A DNA stretch of 64,000 nt from Platycnemis pennipes. Its lineage: Eukaryota > Arthropoda > Insecta > Odonata > Platycnemididae. Below are positions 49,040 through 63,944 of this stretch, piece by piece (the stretch's first letter is position 1; the number at the start of each line of letters is the position of its first letter). Below the pieces are notes generated by a model. That model was not told the DNA's origin, did not search any database, and saw only the letters and a program-made list of their open reading frames with translations. The stretch lies in NCBI GenBank assembly GCA_933228895.1, contig OW121848.1, positions 95,499,470 to 95,563,469 of the forward strand. Reading direction: 5' to 3'. The position numbers were made by a program, and so were the translations under genes.

Positions 49040-49700
49040 AAAAATAATGCCAAGTCCACCGAAATCCCGAGCATTCACTGTACATCGCGATCCCATCAAT
49101 CGTCAAACACTTGATGCTAGTGAAGAGGCTCGGAAGGGCCTCGTCGCAGCCGCCGCGCATCCCGGCCGCCGCCACCGACCCCGCCGCCGCCGCCGGCGAC
49201 GAATGGACAGACGGGTGCGCCCGCATCAACCCACGGGTATCGTCCCCGCTTTGGACCCGAGGTCAAAAAAGAAATCCTGCGCGCGAAGAGATCGCATATA
49301 CATAATTGTGCGCCATGGAGCTCCAACATGTTTTCCCGCGTGTGCCTTGCATCGGTGGTCGTTAATTTTTCGAGTGTCCGGACGGGGGGGAGTGGGCGCG
49401 ACGCGTTGCGCAAATACCTGTCGGCCTACTCGAGTCGCCGCCGCCGCGCTCTCCCATCTCCCCTGCCGGTGACGCGCGGAGGGACTACTAGGGAGAGGCT
49501 CTCGACGCCCCCGTGTTTTCCCGCCTGGGATTTACGACGGCTCTCCCGTGCGAGGGGTCAACGGCGGCGTCGAAGGCTCGCCCAGGTCGTACCTCACAAG
49601 GGGGTCGTCCGGCGGAGTCCATCTTACTCAGGCGAAAGAGCATCCCATCCCCATGTCTGAATTGTGCAGATATCGAAGGAAGCCATGTGAGAGGGGGATG
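49040..49700. other. GC/CpG-rich island with GCC repeats
   Basis: A strongly GC-rich stretch holding GCCGCC-type triplets at 49148-49200 and CpG-dense sequence up to about 49630. Several frames stay open on both strands (up to ~140 codons), but they are Arg/Pro/Ala-rich and unmatched. It could be regulatory, or hold an untranslated exon or alternative start of the gene; no splice pair could be supported. Confidence 0.45.
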
Positions 49701-52185
49701 AATAGGAAGGGTAGACGCAGACAACCGAATTAAGATGGATGCAACAAGCGCAGTGTTAAGGACAGTGTTGGACAATGAATGATCGAGGGTAAAAACTTAA
49801 GTTTGGCACTATTAATATATTCAATTTCAAAAAAATATAAATAATGAGTAGAATAACAATTACAATAACTAGAGCCCATAGGAAAATATTTCTTCATTAT
49901 AATATTATGGGCAGCGGTGATTCAATCCACATGCGCTCTTTTCTTGGTCTGAAGGCTGAGGTTGTCAAAGACACAATTAACAAGATTTCTCTATCGTAAA
50001 AATAGTCGTCATATTTAGCACTATAGCCTAATTATTACAACTTGATCAGTGTATTCCTTGTACACTAATACATATATTGGCAATCCAATGTTACCTATAG
50101 TGTATCGGCCACGACAAAAATGAAACTATTTAGGTATTCTCTACCCCAAATGTGTGACAATTACACATCAATGGAGATTTCTATCAATATAATCCAATCC
50201 ACGACTTGATAACTAAGCAAATTACTATAAAATTTGAGGTAGTATTGAACAAAAGTTAGTTTCATTATCAAGCAAATCTTAGACTGAAATGTTGCGAGGG
50301 TACTCTAACAGCATTTTGTATACTGATTAAATGACATTTTTCAACTTCGATTACTAGGATGAAAATAACATTGCAATTATATCATATATTTTTAGTAATA
50401 CAGTAGCAAGAGCAATCAAGAGATTACCTATCACCTTTAATAGAAATTTTCTGTCCGTTAAAGAAGTTACCGCTACTACTGACAGCCCGACTCATTTACT
50501 CTGTTTGTTCTCAAAGCCTACTTTTTAAACCTATATTCAACATAACAACACAATTCAAAACACAACATTGAGTCAAAGAATGCCTCCGCTCTTCCCGCTT
50601 ATTTGATGGCTCGTACAATTAGAGCAACTTTGGGCACGATACAAAGCCAGATAAAATGCTTTTTGTCAGATTGTCTAATGAGCCAACATCACAACACGGA
50701 TTTATATAGCGAAACCGTTATCCTTACCCTACGGCTTACTATTATTGACAGACTTAAAATTTGTAAGTACATCACAATATCTCCTAAATAGTTTATTTTT
50801 TTAAACTTGAACCTATTCCGATTGTGCTTCTCGATGCGCGAATTAATAAATTAGTCCCAAAAATTGAGGCTGGAGGTGATTCGTGGTGGAAACCACGACA
50901 AGAACATTGGAGCCTTTGCTTTAACAGTAAAAACAATATTAGAATATTATACTAGGGGAAGACGATTCATTTGACAGCCATGGATTCTTAATTTTAGTCA
51001 TAAATACAGGTCAATGTTTCCTAGCAAAAACCATGTGGACCAAAACAGTCCATGGGTCTTACACTATCCTTCAATCCGACAAACGAAAGGCTGAAGAGGA
51101 AAGTCAGGTACTGGAAGGCATTTGTCCTGATGCCCTTTTGATATAGAAAAATAGGAAAATAACGACAATGCTTATTAAGAAATTGATATATATTTAGTGT
51201 TTTCTTAAGGAGACTCGTTTAAACATCAGGATAAACGACCCATTAAAAGTCATTATGAGTGAGTGAAGAGTAGTATTTTTTTTTATCTAGCGTACTGAGT
51301 AAGAACTAAACAAAAGATATTAAAATAATGAAAATGAGGTCTTCACTAAGCCAAGGTTTAAAGTTGCATATCATCATTGATAATAGCATAAATCAGCAAT
51401 ATTGCTGATGAATGATGTAATCTGATTCTAAATGTTTTCATCTAGTTACATTCCTTACTCGCTGTAAAATTTCTCCATCATTCTCACATGAAAGAATTAA
51501 AATATTTGTCAGGGCCTTTAATCACTTCTACGAGCGTTCCAGGACTGAAATATCATATTTATTACAGAAATGCCCTATGCACAGCCCAGTGTAAGAATAA
51601 AAATTATGATAATTATATGCCCCTGCATTTTGGTATCACATAGGGAATAATATCATCCAAAAGTAATACGTTTAGTTATAGAGATTTGAATATTATTACT
51701 TTCAAACATACATAAAGATGAATTAGAACTGATGACATCACACATTTAAAATACTGCCTAATGTTTAAGGACAAAAAGAAATAATGTCGCAACAGTATTG
51801 TCTCAGAGATACTCCTTACGTTTACTTACGATTCTCCTGGATTCCATAGTTACGAGCAAGTAAAATAGGTATATCGTATTCCAAGTAAACCTTACGCTCA
51901 TGGGAATAATACCTGAGCCTGTTTTTACGAATTTCCGTATCTTCAATGAGGTTGGAGGTTGAGAGACCTCAGATAAGTCAAACCATATTTACTGCTCTGC
52001 GGGGGGGAACACCTGAAAATCGTCACGCGATCTACCACCGGGTTCCAAGTTTCATTTCTTTTTTAAGAGCCGAGCAAGGCCATAAAACAATTGTATAAAA
52101 ATTTAAACATATAAAGTATCTATAAAAACAACCTCTTTCTTCATTCTCCTGACCCCACCTGAGGTCTATGCGAGATTCTAGGTCG

Positions 52186-52200
52186 AGAGAGAGAGAGAGA
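52186..52200. repeat. (GA)n microsatellite
   Basis: A pure GA run of about seven units in otherwise unremarkable intron sequence. Confidence 0.85.
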
Positions 52201-53399
52201 TTATATCTGTTGTTGATCGCTATTAGTTTTTCGCTATCCATTATTGATGAGCGCCACAAGGACAAAAAAATGCACAAAAAGGGACCATTGAAACACCTCC
52301 AAGCTATTTTTTCCAACAAAAAAATGCAGAGGCTACGTCAAAAGTCAGTGCAGCCCAGTCATTGGAATTCAAAATATGGATCGATGTTCCGTTTTTCGCC
52401 GTATTTTCCAAAGCCATCACGTTTTACGGAAAAATATTAAAACTTTGTGCATCGATAAATTTAGTAGTAATCTCTATGCTTGTACTATTGCTTCATTTCA
52501 TTTGAGCAGAGCGTAAGGCCTGACAAACCAGTTTTCGAATACCACTCGGTTAACGCTTGCGTTGGAGCAACACGCGATATGGTTATCATAAAATTATTTT
52601 TATTGTAATAAGTTACGCTGTTTTCTCATATTTTACAGCATATGATTCAGCTTAATCTTAGGATACGTTTTGATACAGGCACGGAATGTTAAACGGACTT
52701 CCTTTTTGATCAGAGAGATAATATAAAATAATTTAGAGGAAAGAGGGCGATGTCTAAGCCAAATGTAGAATTAGTCCAACGCGTGGGCGTTTAAGTCTCA
52801 AACAGAGTTATTTTAACAAGGTCTTGCAAATCTTTTTCAAATATTTTGTAGCCTTTTACACATAATTAATAATGCTAATTGTTAGAAAAATTAAAATGTG
52901 CTCACTCTATGTTTCAAACAAAATACCGGGATCACTAACATGAGTTGGCGGTAATTTGAAAATGAAGCATGCAACCATAATTTCGCACCAGTGGGTTATA
53001 TGATGGAAAAAGTGAGAATACTATTTTTTACAAATCAAATACATCACTATCGCTGGGTGTTTTCAGTGCAAGGTACAGTACCGAAATTTCCTCTTACCAG
53101 GGACTAAGTTTTAAAAAGATACCATCAAAGGAAATTCCGGTGGCAAGGCCAAAATGATGATAACATCCCAGCACCGACTCAGGAAGGCAGTGTTTGTAAT
53201 ATTGAAATAATTCTTTTCCGAGTTTATTTCTGACACATTTGAATACCATCCCTCGTAGCTGGCGTTGGCATTTTACAGACATATCGGTGATTCCTCAGTC
53301 AAAATTATTCTCCAGCCTCTGTAACGCTGACGAATTGTAAGTTTTCGTACGCGAAATAATTCCTCTCAGAAAACTCTAAAAGAGGTCTTCCTACTGGGG

Positions 53400-54290
53400 C
53401 GGAGATCCACGGAATAAGTGGTAGTTTCAATCGGACCGAGCCGCAGCCATGAGTGTCGTCGGATCCACTTCGTGATCGCATTCGAATGTGAGCAAAGGAA
53501 TAGATAGCATCGTTCATCCCCAACAGATGGAGACGAATCCATTGCCAAAATGTGAGCACCAGTCTGCGACAAAATACTGCACCCTGGTAGCGCGGGTTGC
53601 CTTCCTCCCGATGCAGCGCGCGTCTTACGGCGGCGGCGGCGCCCCGAAGCGCCCGGCCGCGGCTCCTCCCGAGCGGCTCCGCCTTGACCACCGAGGGCCG
53701 ACCGCGTGAAAGCATTTAAGTGTTCGTGTGGAAGGAAGCGAGCGGCTCCCGATTGATTACGCCGTGCAGCGTATCGCATTCTATGCCCTAATTCGAGGAG
53801 CGCTCGGACCGAACCGCTTAAAAAATAATTTACCCTTTTCGGAATGGTTCTCACTCTACGCCCTCCTCTTCAAGACTGCCCCTTCGTCGCCCGCCCCCTA
53901 TTCCTATCTCTCCGGCAACACTTACATTCGCCCCACAACGACGACTCCTCTTCCTCCTGCCTCCCTCCCTCATGGGCCATTGAATTCAAGCAAAAGCAGC
54001 CCTCGGTGCTCAAGTGTGTGTGTGTGTGTGTCACGGCCGATTACCGCGGTTGCGAGATTCTTATCTTTGCACTCGAGTTACACCCGCCGCTGCCGATACA
54101 CTGGGCGCGCGCGTGTGTACACATTGGGAGAGCGAGCGGAGGACCGCGCCTCCGGACGGGAGATGTTTGGAAGGCGGACAGATAGATATGGGCGGAGAGA
54201 GGGCGTGTTTGCTCGGTGTCGGGTGGACCCTCTGGCGAGAGACACTACCAACATCACTCGGAGTGCATGTATTACATGACCCGTTGGCGG
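53400..54290. other. GC/CpG-rich island with (GT)n, the largest in the intron
   Basis: About 0.9 kb. Sequence at 53590-53710 is extremely CpG-rich (GGCGGCGGCGGCGCC near 53631), and (GT)9 lies at 54014-54031. Frames of 110-180 codons are open on both strands without any recognised motif. The size and CpG content make it the best candidate in the intron for an alternative promoter, but no start site or splice junction is certain. Confidence 0.45.
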
Positions 54291-57200
54291 TATTGAAAAT
54301 GCAGCTGCCAATCATACTTTTCAAGCCTAGGACAGAAATTTTCCACCGCCATTAGCGGAAGATACCGATTTCAGGGGGGGTGGGAAGAAAAACTGGAATT
54401 ATTTAGCATACTATGCTCTCTTTATAATCAATATAGTTCTTGTCAAAGCAATTAATTTTGCATCACCACATGACCAGACTTGGGGTAAGTTTCGTAAAAG
54501 GCTAGCATATAGTTCGGAAGATTAAAATATATTACATTGCTGGGGATTATTTCACGTTCTTGCATGCTGATAGACACCGCTGATTATTTTCAGGGGGGTG
54601 ACCTCCACTTATGATGGAAATTTTCGGATCTAACCCTGATAAAAGTACATATTGTCTACTAAATTAATACGCCGTTTCTTTCCACCCTGAATATTTTCGA
54701 GCCAGCTTCTAAGTTCAGGGATAACAACGCGTAACAGAGGATATATTTGCCGGGCAGCATGATTTTCACGTGCAGAAACCCTAATGTGAGCAATTATCCC
54801 TTATTTTCTTCTCAAGTCTCTTATGCATGGCCAAACACAGTATTTAATGAAGCAAATGCCGGGCGCAACCTTCTGAATGAATCAAAACATGGGCTCTGAT
54901 CCTAAACACCGCCATTTTGGATTCGGTTAATATCAAGATTCAATAAATTCCAAAATAAGGCATCCCAAAGAGTTTCCAATATTCTTTTAAAAATTGCCCG
55001 TACAGAATCTGAAAACTGTTGATTTTTTCGGGGCAAAGAATTCAGTGACTAAAGAACTGAAAAGGCCTTTTACACTATATAACTCACTGCAATGAAACAT
55101 CGTTTACTCCCATTAGGTTAGCTATTCCTTGCGAACCGATACTCGAGCAATAAAAGTGGTATAAGTGGGTATGAGTGAATGAGGGGACTTGCCTCCAAGG
55201 AAATGACAGGGGAACCTTGATGAAAATTACGACTGCCTAGATTCATAGAATTCCATCGTCCGCCAATGAAGTTTCGAAATTCCAGCGGCTCGTTAATTTT
55301 ACAGCATCGAGTTTTTTTTTGTAACAGCAATCTCTCTTATTTTCTCAATACCTCCACTGCTCCAAACCGTTTGTATATTTTTTCATTTCCTAGCCCAAAC
55401 TGGCTGTAAGCCAAAATCACTACAGGACATTTGGATTGCAGTCTTGAGTTTCCCTAGATTTCTCGAAGGTTAATTATACCTTCATGCAGAAAAAAACTTG
55501 GGAATAATCACACTCTGGTGTAGGTTTATATCTATTCAAGTCAAAAATGGGGTTGATTGTAGTTTTAAAAAGGTTTATACTAGATAAAATGTTTATTCCC
55601 GCGAGGACGCATAAAATGGATTGCAATGAACTAGTAAACGAAAAGATATTGGATTATTATCATCACGCTATTTCTGAAACTACTTTTCCTCTCATTTAAA
55701 TTTTAGTACAGTCTATCAACTGGAGTGTTCCGCTAAATTTGCTCGAAACTTTAGTAGCTGCCTAATTTTTCAAAATTTTTATACTCAAATGGCATCCTGG
55801 TAATGAAACCCATTTAGTTAAGTCTCATACACGTTAGTTTATGCACTTTAGTAATAATCGGTGGAGTTATTAAACGGAAGGGCTAGTTACTGCTAGCCAA
55901 CACTCAGGTTTAAATTAGCCCTAAGGCTTACATAAGGTAGCTCTACAAAAGGAAAATGAAGTTGTCCCGTAAAGAAGCCTCATTTTAACTTATTTCATTT
56001 CCTTCACAACTGCTATTACAGAAGGAATATTAGATCTTTTGACACTACGTCAAATCAGTGAACAAGACATGGATTCAATCATAGGAGTTTAACTTTAGTA
56101 TAAAATAATAATTTAGGCACAAATGTTGTCCTGAAAATGCATTGCATACTTTTATAATATTTTTTCGCACAGTTTGAAAATACAGGTCTACCGACAATGT
56201 TAGAAGAGGATATCAGATGAGAACCCTCATACATAGAAGGCTTCTACATTTTTTTTTAAGTGGCTCGATATTTAATTCTGTTAAGGTCTCTTTCGTCAAG
56301 TACACGTCCGAAGAATAAAGAAAGAGTGCGGAGTTCAATCATTTTGCACGAAGTGCTCCCATATCTTGATAATTTCTTAGTAGCTTGAAAATAGTTGAGA
56401 CAGGCGATAAGAAATAATTCTTACTAAAAGAACAATTGCCACGACCACTGCCTAAACTTCGGCAAAAATGGATTAAAAATCCATTCTTTCCCCCATTTGA
56501 AACGAATAGTTAACGATTACGAAGAATCAGATTTTTGTTCTGCAAATTCCAAAATGGAAACAACGTAATTGTTGACTGCCTTCAGATAAAAATCAATTTC
56601 CATACTTCATGGAAATATATACATCATCATTGATACTAGTAGGCGTCTTCTCCTTCATATGAAATACATTGCTTTGACCTGAAGCGCATTTTGCGGGTGA
56701 AGGGGGTAGTTTATCACCCCGAATATTAAGAAACTGGATCTTCCCCTCTGCACCACCTTGCAGGACATCATTTAATCAAGGACATTTGATCCAAAAACAA
56801 AACGTGTGGTTTAGCTTTTGTAACATTTTGTTAATTCCATCGAGTCTGTATGCCAAGAATCTCTGAAAAGATTTAATATTCCCATTCCGGTGCGTGTTTC
56901 AGAGAATATCGAACATCGTTCTAATGCGTGCTCGTGGAAGTTCGAGAAATTACTATGAACGAAACTTTTCAGCTTGGGGTTACCACGAATTTCATCTCGC
57001 ATCGATTTTAACTTCTCCAACGAAAGGAGAATAAGGGAAAGTAGTAAGAGACAAGTCCCCATCCCATAGTATTTCATTTATGCACCATTATGCCTTGGCT
57101 GTGTGCCTGCCATCCATGAGGGGAAGGAAAAAAGTGTTGAGCTGCCTAGGGATCCAACTAACCCATAGACTTTGAAGACGGCGATAAGGTGCCATGTACG

Positions 57201-58802
57201 TTTGGAGTGAATGAGAAATGAAGGGAGTAACACTAACAATAAGTGATGGTGCCTAAAAGGAAGGACGGGTACTGCAAAGGCGTCGCGACGTTCTATTTTT
57301 TCCTTGACAACGACGGACTCACATTCAAATATTTACGCGAAACATAATATTGAAATCTTCATTTTGAAAAATACTACAAGATCTTCTTACTTCTATTAAC
57401 TAACGACCACAATTTTTTTTAACAACAACATATTAACCAGTCGGTACATTAAACAACGCTGTGACATTAATCTAACACTTTATAAAGGACAAGTATTGCC
57501 TAAGATATATATAATTGCATATTATCTAATAATATTAACAAGGATGTCTGGAGAATAGATGAAGAAAGACATCATCACGTATTTCAGCCATAAAAAATAA
57601 AATTAATACAATCGTCTAAAAACATTGAATTTAAAAGTAATTAACAAAAAAACTGACTAGGATCATATGTGTGTGTTATATGGCGGATTTATTTGTGTGT
57701 GTTATGTTGGCCGTGTTATGAGTACTCTTAAACATCTTCTTTAGTGTCAAAAGAGTTAGGAATAGAATTAACATTAGAAGTACCATTAAATTCGCAAATT
57801 GGCACGTAGATTTAAGCCATTGTTGTTTGTATACCATACAAATTGCAGCAAACAAAAAATATTTGTAGCTTTGCATTACTATACCATAATGTATACCCAA
57901 ATTTACCTTCTAAAACAAACGCTGAAGCACTTAAGGCATTTCACAACTCAATTGGGTCTTTTGATTTGTTAAAGAATATTATCGGACTAAAATGAATATG
58001 TCATAGGTCTGTCATGACTACCTCCTAACGATTCTTACTCATGTTTTTTATAGTTTTATTCAGATCCTCATCCTAGCTTTGCGTCAAATAACTCACCAGA
58101 GGAAAATGTAATTTACATTTCTGTCAGCGACTCCCGAGTGACCATTGAGAATCCAGTAGGGACACAACATGGCGAGAGGACGAACATTTAAAATTTAATA
58201 AATCTCACGGTAGAGCTAAAACTACAATTATGGACAAGATGTGATATTTCCATTGCTGATATTATTACTTCAGTGGGCATATAATGCAACTCACTTTCCC
58301 GAAGCGGAAGATATTTTTAAGAAATGATTTACCATAAAATAAAATCAGTGTAATGTGATCGCCTAAGCCGTTTCTAAGAAAATGGTGTAATTGTTTTCAA
58401 TCTGGAAATTAGATTGACAAACATGTCACTAATTCAAACTAGAAAAGTGCTCTAAGCACGTTTGTTCAATCAACAATAGATGACATGAAAATCCATTGAT
58501 TTAGAAGGAATGAATATGATGTCTTTCTGACCCTTAATTTTCAATATATAGTTGAGACAATAATGAGGAAGTGAAAAACCCAAAACATCTACATTGAAAT
58601 ACAACTAATTCACCACATCTGCATTTATACAATTAATCAGCAATTCAGAGATAAGTTGTCGGCATTCATCAAATCACACGCGCCGATCCAGAAGTAAAAT
58701 GGGAAAATCGTAAAAATTAAGCCAGTCTGATCTTCATCATAGCGATAGTACGTCGGCAGTGAAGTCATCATACAGGAGTGATATCTGAGGAATAAAGGCA
58801 CA

Positions 58803-58828
58803 ATATATATATATATATATATATATAT
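58803..58828. repeat. (AT)13 microsatellite
   Basis: Thirteen uninterrupted AT units. Confidence 0.95.
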
Positions 58829-59329
58829 CATGTGAACAGGCCCCTTCAAATTTTCTGCTGCTTTTCAATATCTTCAGCAACCAAGACATCCGAACCTACA
58901 AATTATAACAGAACACTGCATCCGCGAAAATTTTTAATGGTGCTTAAAAAAAGAGGTCTATACAAATTAACTCTAGAAGTTCAATACGACACACGTAAAA
59001 ATAAGCCCTTAAATTACGAATTTTCTGAGGAAAAACAACGTTCCTTTCATTTTGGCACCAACTCTTCAGTAACCTAGGTAGGATATGAAATTAGACCCAG
59101 GAGCAACATGATAGAATGATGCACGCATTTTTCAGGATGAAAAGTACGTACATCATTGACCGAAGACCCTACACTGTAACTTTTAAGGTAATACCTCTGG
59201 AATAGGGGTCCGTTTGAGACAAAAATATTCCTGTGAGACGAGAAATTCGGTTTCAGCAGACAGAATCGAATACAGGAACTTTCAGGGATCCGTTTTCGTG
59301 GAATTGCTCTGCTGTAGCGGATACCACGA

Positions 59330-59780
59330 TGCCATTAGACGTGGCTTCCGCTCAGAGACTCGGGGGAACTTTCTCCCCCCACTCCCCACTGCCGCTCCCC
59401 CGCAATATTTCACGAGGAGTGCGTTACCGAGGCACGGGCTAATTGCTGATCGTCTGTTTCCCCTTGGACACACTCGGCGTACTGCTCATCGGGTGGTGAA
59501 CACGGGGCCACTCGGAAGGAGCGGCACTCGTGACGCCGGGAAGTAAGTGATCTTCTCTCTGCACCGTGCCCGGAGACACTGAGTCGATCCCCCCCCCCCC
59601 AACCATCTCGCGCTCTTTTTCAGCTCCGCGCGTTCCGCGTGCCCGTTTCATCACTCGCGCGGTCTCGGGACTCAACCGCTTGTGTCCCCGGCACCATGGC
59701 GAGCGGCGGCATTCGTTCCATGACACGGGTGCATGCATCCGTTCGACCTCTCCGCGCATCGGGGCGAATTGTGAGCATCG
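59330..59780. other. GC-rich island in the Distal-less intron
   Basis: Raised GC and CpG with a run of ten or more C at about 59588-59600. A + frame of 110 codons ending at 59546 is followed by GTAAGT at 59543, and a minus frame of 137 codons overlaps; neither translation resembles a known protein. Candidate regulatory DNA. Confidence 0.4.
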
Positions 59781-59879
59781 GAATCGCGAGGATATACTTA
59801 TCTCCATCACTAGTTTTTTCCTTGCCATTGGGAAACATATAGGTATCGCCATGATTCTAATACCGCAGTAAGTACGCGG

Positions 59880-60045
59880 TTTTTTAAGTGCTTCAACCGA
59901 AGAGGTTATGCCGCATCTTATAACCTAAATATTAATAACCCCGGGATAAAATCACCACTCACGCCCCTGAAAAAGATTCGAGCCCTCGACATTGACGTTT
60001 CCAGGCCGGCTTGTTACCAACCTAGCTAACACGGCCATTTCAATA
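59880..60045 (-). mobile_element. tRNA-derived SINE, copy C, minus strand
   Basis: On the minus strand an A-box-like TAGCTAGGTTGG (60028-60017) and a B-box-like GGGCTCGAATC (59985-59975) form a tRNA-like head. The tail GGTTGAAGCACTTAAAA (59898-59882) matches the GTTAGAGCACCTAAAA tail of copies A and B at 13 of 16 compared positions. It is the most diverged of the three copies. Ends are approximate. Confidence 0.6.
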
Positions 60046-62999
60046 AGTTCAAAAGATCATCCATGATGGATATTAACCCAAGATGTTACGAAAGAAAATC
60101 ACATTTCCATGAAAAACGGACTCTTCTCCCGGGTACATTTTTGATATACCTAAAGAGAAGCCGCTATTATGGATGCTCAGGTTTATCAATCAAATGCCGG
60201 TGATATTACAAAAAATACTACTTAAGATGTTCTATTTTTAAGCTGCACTCTATATTTGAAAAAAATAATAGTTAATATGAGGTTTATCTCGGAAATTACC
60301 CACCTTTATTGGTTAAAAATTCAACCGGAAGGTATATGCTGACTCCCAAGTAGTAATTTCCTTGAAATATTTACGTTGTGCCCCTAGAGGTGTTTGGCTC
60401 ATCAACGTAGCGTAAAAAAAACTCAAAACACTTAAGAGCACATTCAACCATTCGGCATTTCTGCGAAATCCAAATAGCTACGTGAGTGCAAAACATTTTT
60501 CGTTCAGTAGATAGAAACAAAAACTGAGCAAGGACAATCAGGGGATGCCGCGTAAGATCAAAGAATTGGGGAATTTTGTGAATGAAACGGAAAGTAATGG
60601 ACGGCTTTTAATGTAGACGAGGAAAAAAATTGCTCTCGAGAGAAAGGAAAAAATTGTGTCAAAATTGCTGTTTCCTCGCAAGTAGCTCAAGTTTAAGGTG
60701 GCAAATATCTGAATAATTTGGAGCAATTATTTGGACTGATTTATGACCCAAATGCGGCAATTATGGTCCTCATAATGAGGAAAATTGCAGTCATTATAGC
60801 AACCTCTTGACACGGAATTTCCTTGTGATACAGAAACGTTTAAAAAAATACCAGCAAGCAGCCACCTCTTCAAACAATCCCTACAGTTTTTCAACCCTCC
60901 AGATTTCCTGATATGCTTCTATTAGAGTCAATCTGCCACGTATTGTTGTGATAACAATAATTAAATATGAAGCGGCCTTTCATTGTTTATTTAGTCGAAA
61001 TAGGATGGTTTAAGACGGGTTATGCCAGGACTAGGGTGGTTTCAAACGTATTCAGCCACGCGGAAGCTTGACGCATCGAAAGACGAGCTCTATACGCATG
61101 AGAAAATACAGTTCTAAAGTTGCCGAGATTCCTCAGCCTTTCCAGCGCTTGAACAAAGGATGGACTCAGTTCCTCATTCTGCAACTCATTCACGGTGACT
61201 AATTCTCATAAACGGTGACAAACTATGTTCATCCTTCTTTTCAGGGATGTGATAAGAAGAGCGTGCAATTCAATAGAGAAGGTCCTTTACTGCATAATAA
61301 TATATTTAGAGGAGTCTACAACGTACTTTGGCGTGCAATTTCTTAGTAAATAAAACCTCGGTATATAACCTGCCTGTTCCTCCTTCGAGCACTAGTGCGA
61401 TGATCTATGATGACGGAATCTTTACAATCACAATAGGGAAAGCATGATATTGCTGATTCCAGACGAATCCAGATTTTATTCTCCGAGATTATATTCCGGG
61501 ATTTTCGGCCATTTAAGTGTAAAAACACTTTAAACTGGGCTTCCTCGCCGCCTCACACCAGATAGATATGATCACGAGGATACATATGAGGATAAGTAAT
61601 ATTTCTACACTGTTCTCGGAAAAAAACAACCTAGGGTGAAAGAGGATGAGCAAAAAAGAAACGCAAAGGATTGAAGATTGAAATTCTAGGGAGATTGATC
61701 TCTGTCGAGTCCTCAGAGCTTTCGTGAAAGCAGCGAAGCGAATATGTGAAGCGGGAAGGATGCATTTTGTCGTTGCAGCCGAGTAATCGGAACTTGCTTC
61801 TCCGCGTTCAATTCCAGGAACTGCAGATGAAGTATGAATTGACGGACGGATGTCATCCGAGTAGAGAGAAGAGAGCGTCGATCGGGTAATTTGTCCACCG
61901 TTTCACCCCACAAAGCAGCGAAAAGATTTTCCGAGAGTTGAAACTTCACTTACGCCGCTGCGTAAGTGCAGTTCCTGCCAAAATGTGACGCCGATTAATC
62001 GAAGAGATATCATTAGCTTAATGACCCATTCATGTGATATCACTGACTCATTAGTGCTGAATGGCACCAACCTTTTCCAAATATCTAGCTCGCTGTTTTA
62101 GTGGTGGATATAAGAAAGAAATGGACCTAAATGTGAGTGTGATACTCTAACGTAATATTTTATGAAGCTAATTTCAAAGTGAAATACATAGGATCGTCTT
62201 ATTTACCAGTTTAATAAGTTTATTAGCATATGACAAGACTGCTCTGAGAAATTTTTCTAAGGTAAGGTTTTCTAAGATGAAGTACATTTTAGCGATGACA
62301 CTCTCCCAATTCTTTAAAAGCTTCCTAAATAAATTAAAAGAGATAACTGCCCTTATGAAGCGTGACAATGATATTTGTTTAGTTATTATAATCCAAGATA
62401 TTTAACATTTTATTCGATATTGGGGTTTATCTAATGAATAAAGTTCATTACGCGCCCCTGAACTGATCTCCGTGTATTTTTAAAACACAGTTCAAGACTG
62501 CGTTTTCTCATGTAGTATACCTATTGCTGAGTCCGTTTCATTAAATATAATAAGCATCTACAGCTGTCATTTCCCAGTTACCAAAATTTTACATGACTGC
62601 TGTTTGCCAACCCATAGCGTAAGTTTTCAAAGAGGCAACGGTCTGGGAAAAAATTGAATGTCCTAGAGGAAAGTCAAATGTGAAGTGGAGATATAATAAT
62701 CGCGACTGTAAGAAAATTCGCAAATGTGAATAAGATTCCATGGATCCGAAAATTGAATCGTCATCTGCGGCAATTGAAAAATTCAACATATGATAAAAAA
62801 AATAAAACATACTAAGTGAGATTAATTCCCCTGTTTGACTTGGTGACACCTTGACGGGAAGACGGGAGATGTGATACCCTTCGGCATAAACTTAACCTTC
62901 GTTTAAAAAGAAGGATAATCATTCATAACGAAGAACTTTCAAATCGGTCCAGTGAAAATAAGTCAAGTAAGATAAAGTTAACTGAAAAATTCCATCACA

Positions 63000-63250
63000 T
63001 CATCCACTTACTCGAATAATCATCCACGGCGACAAAAGAACTGCGGTCGCCATCTTCTTGCTGCTGCTTGTCTCGCCTGCGTCTCCCTCTACTACGTACC
63101 ACCTCTCTCTCTCTCTCGCTCTCGCTCTTCCTCTCTGGATGGTGGCGTGAGAGGTGACCGTTGGGGGAGAGACAGGCGATGCCCTCTCTGGAATGCCAAG
63201 TGAGAAGGATGGTGCTGAGGAGGAAGGGAGACGAGTAAAGTCAGAATAAG
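63000..63250. other. GC-rich island with (CT)n
   Basis: A short CpG-containing block with CTCTCTCTCTCTCTC at 63103-63117 followed by CGCTCTCGCTCTTCC. Minus frames of 87-124 codons are repeat-driven. Nothing recognised. Confidence 0.4.
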
Positions 63251-63944
63251 AATGCAATAAGGGATGGAAAAAAGTGAAGGACCTCGCAGGATATTTCTCA
63301 ACTTGTCCCTTGACACGTATCCCCGGTGAAATGAGGTAAAAAAAACACATTTCACCTATTCCGATTCCCTGCATAAGATTGGAGCGAATATCTTAAGGAA
63401 ATTTAAAAAAATGGTTGACTTAACACCTCATTTTCCCTCATTTGCACACCACCTTCATTAGCATTTGTATTGCAACAAAGACGTCGCGAGTCTGCGAGCA
63501 ATTTATTTATTGATGGTTAATAGAACGTCTTAAATTATACGTAGTTATTTTTTTCCAAAAATTACAGAAAGCATATGCGTATTTGCAGTACAATTGCTTG
63601 TAGAAAATTCTTCCATGCCTTTAGGAGACACATTACAATATACATATTTACACTTCGCATGTAGAGCAGGGACAAGGATTGTTCGCCATTGGTATGTAAT
63701 CATGAAGGTACTGTAACATTTATTATAGCATATTCACTCTAACGTATGTAGTCATGCCCGTAAAGAACAAATCAACAGACAATATTTTAGTGCACATCGT
63801 ACTTAGCTGAAATAATCAGAACAGGGGCAGTATGTGGGGTCTAGCCCCTAGGATAAATCGAGGGCAGCGCAGAAGACCTTCCTTTCAGATGAAGAAACGT
63901 GTTTATATCTTGATCCAATAGAAATATGTATATGCACTGAGTTC

